Shown: positions 43,103-50,463 of the stretch, piece after piece
How the letters are laid out: every line of letters starts with the position of its first letter
Position numbering within the stretch: position 1 is the stretch's first letter
From: Candidatus Nomurabacteria bacterium
GTDB taxonomy: Bacteria > Patescibacteriota > Saccharimonadia > Saccharimonadales > Saccharimonadaceae
Direction of reading: 5' to 3'
Length of the DNA: 51,339 nt
NCBI GenBank assembly: GCA_031255735.1
Contig: JAIRRY010000029.1
Span: forward strand, 1 to 51,339
Position numbers and translations under genes: made by a program
The notes under the pieces: model-generated
What the model was told of the DNA's origin: nothing
The model's database searches: none
The model's input: only the letters and a program-made list of their open reading frames with translations

Positions 43103-43141
43103 GCGTACTGCCAGATCTTAATCTGGCTCTGGCAGTACGCC
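43102..43141 (-). repeat. 14-bp inverted repeat with nested hairpin over the stop codon
   Basis: GGCGTACTGCCAGA (43102-43115) and TCTGGCAGTACGCC (43128-43141) pair perfectly. Within it GCCAGAT-CTTA-ATCTGGC can form a competing stem. The stop codon of the 43118 gene lies inside. Confidence 0.85.
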
Positions 43142-44386
43142 TGTGTTTGCACTGCCACTGCTATTAGTGGCACCTTCATCCCGCGGCGCCGGGTTATCGG
43201 GCATAGTAGAGCCCTGACCCGGCTGGTCCACCACGTGAGGTGGATCTGCAGCGGGTGGTGCTGACGGTGGTGCATACACCGCTGGTGGGCTTGGTTCAGT
43301 ATATTTCTGATCCTTGCCACCGTTTGGTGCACTTCCGTCAGTGGTGCCACCACCGCGACCCGTATTCGGAGAGTTATTAGAACTCTTCGTCGGGTCTTTC
43401 AGGAGGCCGCCACCGCCACCTTCACCGCCACCAGGCGTGGTGGTTGTGGTTTCGGCGGGGCGTGTGGACTTAACGGGGAATTCAATCCTCTTGTCAAAGA
43501 GGTTGACTCCGAACAGCCCAGAGCGCCCGTCCTTGTGAACGACTTTGAACCAAATAGCCGTGAGGCTCTCGGTTTTATCGTTCACGCCACTTCGGTGGTA
43601 CTGGATGCTACCTTGCGGTAACATATTCCAGTTGACCGCCTCTTTGGCGGACGTTTCGGCGATGTCGAAACAGTCGAGCACGTATATATACGCCGTAGCG
43701 TATTTTCTGTACTCGGTGTTCACAAACACCACTTTGCCGTCAAGGACGAGCGCGTCTTCGCGTGTGGGGGTGGTGACGAAGTCACCTGTGGCGTCGTATT
43801 TACGCCACTCCATAAATGACGACCACCCTGGGCCATCCTTGACCATTGACTGGTCAACTTTGGCGAGGGCTTCCCTCATCCATGGGTTTGCCGCGACAAT
43901 GGCTTTCACCATCGTTACCGTGTTCGCATCGAGCTTAGCGCCCTTTACGTCTACGTTGTCGTCGGCAACTGCGACCCACCCTTGCAGGTGGTCATCCAGT
44001 AGCTCCGGTGTCGTAAGCAGCGGAACGTAAAGATCACGTTCCAACTCCAACTGCTCACCAGCGTCTGTAATTAACGGAAAGCTGACGGGGTCGTCAATTT
44101 CCGTCCCTGCCGCCGCGGATGCGGCCTCTACTCTCGCCTCATTTGACTGAGGCATTGAGAGCTTCGACCACTCCCATGTCGGTTCCATCCAGTCCAACGA
44201 GTGGGCCTGGATGGCGTCAACATCGGCCACGGGCACCCCTGTGGTGCCGTCGATTGTGACACCCTCGGGCAATTGCTCGCCCTGATCTGGTGTCACCTCT
44301 GTCGTCGCTACTATGGCCCTACCTGCCGTAATGACAAGTAAGACAACCAAGGACGCGACGACGATTACGAATACTCTCTTGGTCAT
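43118..44386 (-). CDS. Secreted or membrane-anchored protein with Pro/Gly-rich tail
   Basis: 422 residues. An N-terminal membrane helix (VFVIVVASLVVLLVITAG, residues 4-22) is followed by a soluble domain (about 40-300) without a recognised family; its end WFKVVHKDGRSGLFGVNLFDKRIEFPVK looks like a beta domain. From residue 300 on, the chain is disordered and rich in Thr, Gly, Pro and Ser, ending SANTGVLPEPD. The start at 44386 has AAAGGAG at a good distance; the upstream in-frame codons overlap the preceding gene. It is 13 bp downstream of the 44400 gene and co-transcribed. Coding composition is GC-rich. Export to the surface is likely; function unknown. Confidence 0.75.
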   Translation of the reverse strand: MTKRVFVIVVASLVVLLVITAGRAIVATTEVTPDQGEQLPEGVTIDGTTGVPVADVDAIQAHSLDWMEPTWEWSKLSMPQSNEARVEAASAAAGTEIDDPVSFPLITDAGEQLELERDLYVPLLTTPELLDDHLQGWVAVADDNVDVKGAKLDANTVTMVKAIVAANPWMREALAKVDQSMVKDGPGWSSFMEWRKYDATGDFVTTPTREDALVLDGKVVFVNTEYRKYATAYIYVLDCFDIAETSAKEAVNWNMLPQGSIQYHRSGVNDKTESLTAIWFKVVHKDGRSGLFGVNLFDKRIEFPVKSTRPAETTTTTPGGGEGGGGGLLKDPTKSSNNSPNTGRGGGTTDGSAPNGGKDQKYTEPSPPAVYAPPSAPPAADPPHVVDQPGQGSTMPDNPAPRDEGATNSSGSANTGVLPEPD

Positions 44387-44399
44387 CAATCTCTCCTTT

Positions 44400-45062
44400 C
44401 TAATCATCCGCCGCGCTAGTTCGGCGCGCCGGTTTCTGTCCCCCTGTCGCCGGCTTCTTGCGCTCATTGCGCTTCGCCGGCTCCGGCTTTGGCTCCGGTT
44501 TCTTTACCTTTGCCTTTGGAGTTTCATCCTTAGGCTCAGGCTCCGGTTCGGGCTCGGGCTCATCTTTAGGCTCCGGTTCGGGATCGATAACTACAGCATC
44601 TTCTGCGATGATGCTGTAGTTTTGGTGTGCCGTGCCGCGTGGCCATTTGAAGACCACAGCAGCGACACTGAACACCATGAAACCTACAACTAAACCCAAT
44701 AAGTTATGGGTTAGTGCGGTTCCTGGTGCAAAGAAACACAGCCCGAAAGCAGCTGCCCCGATGGCAGCGCTGACGACCCAGTGCCACGCCTGGCTAGCCG
44801 TTCGGTCGAGATTACGAATAATCTCGTGGGTCTCACGGGCGACCCTGTAGTTGGCAATGCCAATTATGGCGCCCATGACACCGACTTGCGTGGATACGCG
44901 AGCCAGCTGTTCAGGCGCTGTGGCAGGGTTGGTCGCCTGCGCCTGGCACTGTCCTAACGTCTGGGCAAAAATGCCCATGCTCTGGTCTAAGCTGTCAAGC
45001 CCGGACAGCTTAGTTTGCGGTGCCGTGTTGGCGACCGCGGTGTTGGTGTTTTGAGTATTCAT
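44400..45062 (-). CDS. Membrane protein with EP-repeat cytoplasmic tail
   Basis: 220 residues. A polar N-terminal half contains an amphipathic helix pair (LDQSMGIFAQTLGQ, LARVSTQVGVMGAIIGI). Two membrane helices follow (about residues 93-113 and 118-138), then a tail with Glu-Pro repeats (EPEPEPEPEP) that turns strongly basic (KVKKPEPKPEPAKRNERKK). Charge segregation of this kind suggests a scaffold or nucleic-acid-contacting tail. The start has GAAAGGAGG 8 nt upstream. It is the first gene of a two-gene unit with a 265-nt leader and a TTGACA-type promoter. Coding composition is GC-rich. No family is recognised. Confidence 0.7.
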   Translation of the reverse strand: MNTQNTNTAVANTAPQTKLSGLDSLDQSMGIFAQTLGQCQAQATNPATAPEQLARVSTQVGVMGAIIGIANYRVARETHEIIRNLDRTASQAWHWVVSAAIGAAAFGLCFFAPGTALTHNLLGLVVGFMVFSVAAVVFKWPRGTAHQNYSIIAEDAVVIDPEPEPKDEPEPEPEPEPKDETPKAKVKKPEPKPEPAKRNERKKPATGGQKPARRTSAADD

Positions 45063-45362
45063 TGTGAATACCTCCTTTCATTATTTACACCAGTGTCGCA
45101 GCGCCTCCACGGCGCATCACGAGCTATCGCGGGCCGCGTTTGAGATGATCATACCCGGATAGCTTAGTATGGGCTAAAAAGTCCACACAAAGCTATCCAG
45201 GTTAACCAAGAAAAATAAACTGATATGTCACGAATTTTGCAGATAGACGAATCTTTCTGCAATAATCCGATTTGTTAATGATCGTCCTGATGCTACAGTT
45301 TCTTATAACACCTGCGCATCTCAGACTATATCCACACTAGCATAAAATATAAGAGATGTCAA
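45063..45362 (-). promoter_or_regulatory. Promoter and long leader of the 44400-43118 unit
   Basis: TTGACA (45362-45357), 17 bp, extended -10 TGC-TAGTGT (45339-45334); start near 45327. The leader of about 265 nt contains the right copy of the module's inverted repeat (45259-45277), a stem GGATAGCTT/AAGCTATCC (45157-45165 with 45190-45198) and a GC-rich segment close to the Shine-Dalgarno. Confidence 0.55.
45259..45277 (-). repeat. Inverted repeat flanking the 43-45 kb module, right copy
   Basis: On the minus strand this reads TAACAAATCGGATTATTGC, the same as 42993-43011 on the plus strand. The two copies enclose the GC-rich two-gene unit. Confidence 0.8.
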
Positions 45363-45465
45363 TAGCTCTTGCGCATTTTATGCATTAATGCAATAAAATG
45401 GTTAAGCTTTAATCGGCGGGGTTTGGTTTACAGATTAGAAAAAACTTGTTAGTATAAATTTACAT

Positions 45466-45540
45466 GGTCCCGTCGTCTAACGGTTAGGACACCAGGTTTT
45501 CATCCTGGCAACAGGGGTTCGATTCCCCTCGGGATCACCA
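45466..45540 (+). tRNA. tRNA-Glu (anticodon TTC)
   Basis: A cloverleaf starting GGTCCCGTCGTCTAACGG, with anticodon stem CCAGG/CCTGG around loop TTTTCAT (anticodon TTC), T-arm AGGGGTTCGATTCCCCT and encoded ACCA. TATAAA at 45453-45458 is its likely -10. The following gene begins 16 nt after the CCA. Confidence 0.96.
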
Positions 45541-45556
45541 TACAGAAAGGGCATAT

Positions 45557-45820
45557 ATGGTAAAGAAAGACGAGTTTGCGGAATTATTTAAATACGTGCA
45601 AGAAATGCACGCCGATCTTAAGGGCGATATTTCTGAGCTTAAATTAGAAATGGACGAAAGGTTTGAACGCGTTGAAGGCGCGTTAGATTCAATTATCAAA
45701 GATGTTGACGAAAAAGTGTCGAATGTTGATGCGCTAGAAGCTCAAGTTGATCGTCACGAGCGCTATTTTGGCAAGATTTCTAATATTCTGGAAGTTGACT
45801 TGGATGGTGTAGAAGCGTAG
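45557..45820 (+). CDS. Small coiled-coil protein
   Basis: 87 residues, almost entirely a coiled coil with heptad spacing (FAELFKYVQEMHADLKGDIS, ERFERVEGALDSIIKDVD), acidic, without membrane segments. Shine-Dalgarno GAAAGGG lies 7 nt before the ATG. No promoter fits in the 16 nt between tRNA-Glu and the start, so the mRNA is probably made by processing of a tRNA-mRNA precursor and continues into pyk. Short proteins of this form occur beside many CPR genes; the partner is unknown. A tRNA-linked regulatory role is only a guess. Confidence 0.7.
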   Translation: MVKKDEFAELFKYVQEMHADLKGDISELKLEMDERFERVEGALDSIIKDVDEKVSNVDALEAQVDRHERYFGKISNILEVDLDGVEA

Positions 45821-45831
45821 TCTGGGTGGGT

Positions 45832-47268
45832 ATGAGTAAAAAATTCAAAAGAACCAAAATTTTAGCAACTATCGGGCCGTCGGTGTTTTCGAGCGAAATG
45901 ATTGAAAAACTCTTGAAGGCTGGTGTAAACGGCTGCCGCATGAACTTTAGCCACGGTAGTCACGAAGAAAAAGACGAACAGATTGGCTGGATTCGCAGCG
46001 CCAGTAAAAAAATCGGGCGTTCGGTAGCCATCGTGCAAGATCTGCAAGGGCCGAAAATCCGCCTGGGCGAAATTAAAGATGATCACCTTGATGTTAAGCA
46101 AGGCGACGAGCTGGTGCTCGATTTCACCCTGAAACAACACGATGGTGGCAAAACCTTGCCCGTGCAGTACAACTTGGCTGAAAAAGTAAAACCTGGCGAG
46201 CCGTTGTTTATTTTTGACGGTAAGGTGCGCACCGAAGTGATAGGTGTCACTAGCGCTACAGCCATCAAAGTTAAGGTGATGAACGACGGTTTCCTTATGA
46301 GTAAAAAAGGCATTAATCTGCCTGATACCGACATGGGCGGCGACATCTTAACGCCGAAAGATCTTACTGATATAGAATTTGGCGCAACGCGCGATTTCGA
46401 TTATGTGGCGATTAGCTTTATCCAGAGTGCTGATGACGTGGAGCGGGTGCGCCAAGCGCTACTGTCTTACGGTTCAGAAGCGCAAATAATTGCTAAAATC
46501 GAAACCAAAAAGGCTGTAGAGACGTATGAAACGATGGAAGAAATCGTGAAAGCGGCCGACGGTATTATGGTGGCGCGCGGCGACATGGCTTACGAGGTTG
46601 GCTTAGAGGTTGTGCCAGTGGTGCAACGCAAGCTGGTGTCACTTTGCCGCAAACATGGTAAGTTGTGTATTATCGCTACGCAGATGATGGCTAGCATGGT
46701 AGACAGTCCTGTGCCAACTCGCAGCGAAGTGAATGATGTGGCGACCGCTGTAATTCAAGGTGCTGATGCTGTCATGCTATCTGATGAGTCTACGGTTGGT
46801 AAATATCCTATAGAAACGGTGATGGCCATGCGCAAAGTTATTCTTTACACTCAAGAAAATTGCGAAGTTGATGCTTGTTTAGAGGTAGAGGTGGAAAATA
46901 AAAGTGGTATTAAATACGACGCTTTGAGTGAAGCTGCGGTAGATATTGCCGAGCGTATTAAAGCAGACGCTATTGTTTGCGAAACGAAAACGGGCCTCAC
47001 AGCTTGGGCGATTTCTGCCAACAGGCCAAACATCCCTATTTATAGCGTAACTAGCAATGCCCGCGTGGCGCAGCAGTTGGCGCTCACTTACGCTAATTCG
47101 TCTTATGTGCGCCCCTATAGCGACACTTATGGCTACGACTTAGCTAAAGAGCTAAAGAATAACGGGAATAAGTTTGATGTTCTAGAGCCAACCGTGGTGA
47201 TTGTGTCGGGCAGGCATAAAAACGTAGTGGGCGGAACAGATACAATTCAGGTGCGAAAAATTAAATAA
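45832..47268 (+). CDS. pyk: Pyruvate kinase
   Basis: 478 residues. TKILATIGPS at the N-terminus, then CRMNFSHGSHEEK, QDLQGPKIRLG, the catalytic stretch IIAKIETKKAVE, MVARGDMAYEVG and TRSEVNDVATAVIQGADAVMLSDE are all canonical. The enzyme makes ATP and pyruvate from PEP and ADP, the last step of glycolysis. ATG 45832 is preferred; GTG 45826 would add two residues. It follows the coiled-coil gene after 11 bp and is followed by pgk after 11 bp, giving a pyk-pgk-tpiA cluster. In these reduced genomes glycolysis is a main ATP source. Confidence 0.98.
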   Translation: MSKKFKRTKILATIGPSVFSSEMIEKLLKAGVNGCRMNFSHGSHEEKDEQIGWIRSASKKIGRSVAIVQDLQGPKIRLGEIKDDHLDVKQGDELVLDFTLKQHDGGKTLPVQYNLAEKVKPGEPLFIFDGKVRTEVIGVTSATAIKVKVMNDGFLMSKKGINLPDTDMGGDILTPKDLTDIEFGATRDFDYVAISFIQSADDVERVRQALLSYGSEAQIIAKIETKKAVETYETMEEIVKAADGIMVARGDMAYEVGLEVVPVVQRKLVSLCRKHGKLCIIATQMMASMVDSPVPTRSEVNDVATAVIQGADAVMLSDESTVGKYPIETVMAMRKVILYTQENCEVDACLEVEVENKSGIKYDALSEAAVDIAERIKADAIVCETKTGLTAWAISANRPNIPIYSVTSNARVAQQLALTYANSSYVRPYSDTYGYDLAKELKNNGNKFDVLEPTVVIVSGRHKNVVGGTDTIQVRKIK

Positions 47269-47279
47269 AGGTGTAAGGG

Positions 47280-48509
47280 GTGGGGTTTAACAAGAAAACA
47301 GTTGAAGACGTAGAAGTGCACGGTAAAGTGGTGCTGCTTCGCACCGATTACAACGTGCCGATAGACGCTGCGGGGCGTATTACCGATGCATTCCGTGTGA
47401 CGCGCTCAGTGCCCACCATTCAATATCTGTTAAGCCATGGTGCGCAAAAAGTGGTGATTGTAAGCCACTTGGGAAGGCCAGAAGGGCGTATCAACAGCCG
47501 TTTATCTTTAGCGCCAGTGGCGGCAGTGTTGAAAAATGAGCTGCCGAGCGTGAATGTTGTTTTCGCAAATTTCTTACCAGGAGTGATGGGCGATGGTTCA
47601 GAATTTCTGGCTAATATGACGGCTACTCCTGTTGGTAGCGTGGTGATGCTAGAAAACTTGCGTTTTAACCCTGGCGAAGAACAAAACAGTGAAGAGTTCG
47701 CTCGTAGCTTAGTGCAAGTAACGGGTGCGGATATATTCGTACAGGATGGTTTTGCGGTATTACACCGCGAATCAGCCACCACAAACGCCATCACACGGCT
47801 TTTACCGAGCGTGGCGGGTTTATTAGTTATTCGAGAGGTGTCAGCTCTCCAGCAAGCCATTTATAACCCTGTGCGGCCATTTTTATCCATAAATGGCGGC
47901 GCGAAAATTAGCGATAAAATCGGGGTTCTTGAGAAATTAATGGAAGTGTCAGAAGGTATGTTGATTGGTGGCGCTATGGCTAACACCTTCTTGCAGTACA
48001 GCGGCCTTAATGTGGGCGCGAGCAAGGTGGAACTTGGGCAGGGAGCAACTTTGAACGCAATTTATGCGGCTAAAACCGCTCGAAATGTGCAGCTACTAGT
48101 GCCGAAAGACGTGGCGGTTGTAAGAGAAATCGCCCCTAACGCTAAGGTGGATATAAAATCTGTTTCCGCGGTAGGTAGCCACGATATCATTGTGGATATT
48201 GGCCCACGTACGGCTGAACTGTTTACGAGTATGATTCACGAGGCTAATACGATATTTTGGAACGGCACGCTGGGCATAACGGAGTATGCGCAGTTTTCAA
48301 GCGGTTCACGAGCCGTAGCAGAAGCCATTGGCTACAAGCGAAACGGCCTTACTATTATCGGTGGCGGCGACACAGCAGGCTTTGTGCGCAGCTTGATGCT
48401 CAGCAATCGCAACCTTGATTATTCGTTGATTTCTACCGGTGGCGGCGTAACTCTCGACTTCATAGCAAGTAAGCCACTGCCGGGGCTGGCGGGCTTACAA
48501 GATAGATGA
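47280..48509 (+). CDS. pgk: Phosphoglycerate kinase
   Basis: 409 residues from a GTG start behind AAGG. Signature parts are VLLRTDYNVPID (substrate Arg-Asp), VSHLGRPEGR, MLENLRFNPGEE, NGGAKISDKIGVLEKLM, WNGTLGITEY, IGGGDTAGF and STGGGVTLDF. It transfers phosphate from 1,3-bisphosphoglycerate to ADP. The stop overlaps an ATG at 48506 (ATGA) that is in frame with tpiA, so translation could be coupled. The order pyk-pgk-tpiA groups enzymes of lower and middle glycolysis. Confidence 0.98.
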   Translation: MGFNKKTVEDVEVHGKVVLLRTDYNVPIDAAGRITDAFRVTRSVPTIQYLLSHGAQKVVIVSHLGRPEGRINSRLSLAPVAAVLKNELPSVNVVFANFLPGVMGDGSEFLANMTATPVGSVVMLENLRFNPGEEQNSEEFARSLVQVTGADIFVQDGFAVLHRESATTNAITRLLPSVAGLLVIREVSALQQAIYNPVRPFLSINGGAKISDKIGVLEKLMEVSEGMLIGGAMANTFLQYSGLNVGASKVELGQGATLNAIYAAKTARNVQLLVPKDVAVVREIAPNAKVDIKSVSAVGSHDIIVDIGPRTAELFTSMIHEANTIFWNGTLGITEYAQFSSGSRAVAEAIGYKRNGLTIIGGGDTAGFVRSLMLSNRNLDYSLISTGGGVTLDFIASKPLPGLAGLQDR

Positions 48510-48538
48510 TAGAATATAATCATAAGTGGGATAAAATC

Positions 48539-49324
48539 ATGGCAAACGCGCAAAAACTGATTATTGGCAACTGGAAAATGAACTTTACAGTAGACGAAGC
48601 TAGTCATTTCTTGCACAAGTTGGCTTTGGTAGCTAAGCCAACTACTAATGTTGAAGTGGTGCTTGCGCCAGCCCTGTTTTCTATCCAGTCTTTAAGTTTA
48701 CAGGTTAATCGTAAACAGTTTAAACTGGCCGCTCAGAACTTTTATCATCGAGATTTTGGAGCGTTTACAGGTGAGACGTCGATTGCACAACTGAGGGGTT
48801 TTGTAGATTATGCCTTGGTTGGTCACAGTGAACGGCGTTATATTTTTGATGAAACTACAGATGACACGCGGCTGAAAGTGGCGGCGGCTCTGCGGTCGGG
48901 TGTTAAGCCAATTTTATGTATCGGCGAAACCGAGAGTGAGAAATCGCGCGGTGAAACAAATGACGTGATTTACGACCAACTACTGGGTGGCCTCAGAGAA
49001 GTCACTAGTGAAGATATTGTGAATGTAGTGATTGCTTACGAGCCAATCTGGGCGAAAGAAGCCAAGTTGCCCATTCCAGATGAAATCGCTAATATGGTTA
49101 AGCTTATTCGCAAGCATATCGAACATCTTTACGGTAAAAAGGCTGCTGAGGCAGTCCGTGTGGTCTACGGTGGTAGTATTGATAGTTCTACGGCTGAACC
49201 TTACCTCAAGATAACTGGCGTTGACGGTTTGTTGGTAGGTGGTGCCAGCTTGAATACTAAACACTTTTGTGAGATTATAGACATAAGCAATAAACTAACT
49301 AGAACTACGAGAGGTGGAAAGTGA
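48539..49324 (+). CDS. tpiA: Triosephosphate isomerase
   Basis: 261 residues from ATG 48539 (MANAQKLIIGNWKMN), or 272 from the ATG at 48506 that overlaps the pgk stop. The shorter form is preferred because TIM proteins normally start just before the xxGNWKMN strand, and TATAAT at about 48515-48520 would give a short leader. Catalytic residues are visible: Lys in GNWKMN, His in LVGHSERR, Glu in IAYEPIWAK, and the phosphate loop VVYGGSID. It interconverts DHAP and GAP. The stop overlaps the next start (GTGA). Confidence 0.97.
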   Translation: MANAQKLIIGNWKMNFTVDEASHFLHKLALVAKPTTNVEVVLAPALFSIQSLSLQVNRKQFKLAAQNFYHRDFGAFTGETSIAQLRGFVDYALVGHSERRYIFDETTDDTRLKVAAALRSGVKPILCIGETESEKSRGETNDVIYDQLLGGLREVTSEDIVNVVIAYEPIWAKEAKLPIPDEIANMVKLIRKHIEHLYGKKAAEAVRVVYGGSIDSSTAEPYLKITGVDGLLVGGASLNTKHFCEIIDISNKLTRTTRGGK

Positions 49325-50442
49325 ACGATTTAGACTTTGACGAATTAGACAAAGCTATCGGTGGCTCGGGTGACGTGGCACCTAGCACGGATGATAGTGT
49401 GACGGCACCAGATGCGGCTCCTGCGGCTTCGGCCAAAAATACAACAGCGTCTGATGCAGATACTACCGTCACAGATACACCCGTAGAGGCAGAACCAGCA
49501 GTGTCAGCCGAGGTTGAAACTCCATCTGAAGAAACGGCTGAGCCCGCGGGTTTAAACCAAGCCGATCTTGACCCACTGAAAAACCTACAAGCTGCGGCTG
49601 CAGAAGCAGTTAGTTCAACAGAGGCCTCAGAATCACCTGTGGTTGACGAAAACGCTGAAACGGTGTCTAGTACCACTGGCGGGGTTGAAGGCGACCAAGG
49701 GGCTGCAGCGCGCTCACAGGGGCGTTTTATGGATATGGTGCACCATAGTTCAGACATGACGGTAACTAGGCCATCATCGGTACCACCATCATCGGCTCAG
49801 GTGCCACCAAGTGAGACTACCTCGCGCGAAGCTGCAGATGTATCGCCAATTAATACAGATAACGAACCTACTACAGAAGCTCACACGAGCGGCTCACCAG
49901 ATGACGAACTCGCTAACGCCATCGGTTCGATAGATTTTTCGCAACCTGAGGGAGGTATTGAAACGGCATCGAAAGAGGCCACAGGTGGCTCAGAAGCGCC
50001 CACAGAGCAATCTGGCGACGAAGATACCCCTTCTGCGCCAATTAACACCGACATTGCGGTCGACCCTGTACCTGATGATTTTAGAGTTGAAGATACGCCC
50101 ACACCAGAGGTAGATGGAGACGCTGGTGACTCAGCTGAAGCTAGCACCGACGAAGAACCGTTAGGCTCGCCGTTTATCCCAGATGCTCAAGTTGAGAAAC
50201 GTCCGCTTGGTGGTGCACCTGCGCCGGTTGATACTGTGGAAAGCACCGATACTAACGCACCAGCGCCAGTTGTTACAGATGGCGCCACGCAGTCAATTTA
50301 CGCTCCTGATGGCGCACCCACTGAGCCACCCGTAACAGCTAAAAAAGGTGGCGGTCTGATATGGTTATTTATTTTGCTGGGCTTAGTGATTGTTGGCGGT
50401 GGCGGCGGTTATCTAGCTTGGTTGCTTCTGTTTTCTAAGTAA
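49321..50442 (+). CDS. Acidic, disordered protein with a C-terminal membrane anchor
   Basis: 373 residues. The first 340 are low complexity, rich in Ala, Glu, Thr, Ser, Pro and Asp. The start MNDLDFDELDKAIGG has a partial echo at about 195 (DDELANAIGSIDFSQ), which could be a short binding motif used twice. A single helix closes the chain (LIWLFILLGLVIVGGGGGYLAWLLLF), preceded by KKGGG, so the acidic part is probably cytoplasmic (tail-anchored). GTG start at 49321 overlaps the tpiA stop and has AGGTGG upstream, so it belongs to the glycolytic operon. No family is recognised. Confidence 0.7.
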   Translation: MNDLDFDELDKAIGGSGDVAPSTDDSVTAPDAAPAASAKNTTASDADTTVTDTPVEAEPAVSAEVETPSEETAEPAGLNQADLDPLKNLQAAAAEAVSSTEASESPVVDENAETVSSTTGGVEGDQGAAARSQGRFMDMVHHSSDMTVTRPSSVPPSSAQVPPSETTSREAADVSPINTDNEPTTEAHTSGSPDDELANAIGSIDFSQPEGGIETASKEATGGSEAPTEQSGDEDTPSAPINTDIAVDPVPDDFRVEDTPTPEVDGDAGDSAEASTDEEPLGSPFIPDAQVEKRPLGGAPAPVDTVESTDTNAPAPVVTDGATQSIYAPDGAPTEPPVTAKKGGGLIWLFILLGLVIVGGGGGYLAWLLLFSK

Positions 50443-50463
50443 GTTTCTGGTAAAATTATATAA

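Noticed and set aside
42985-45290. Insertion sequence
   Set aside because: The enclosed genes show no transposase motifs and no target-site duplication was evident next to the inverted copies.
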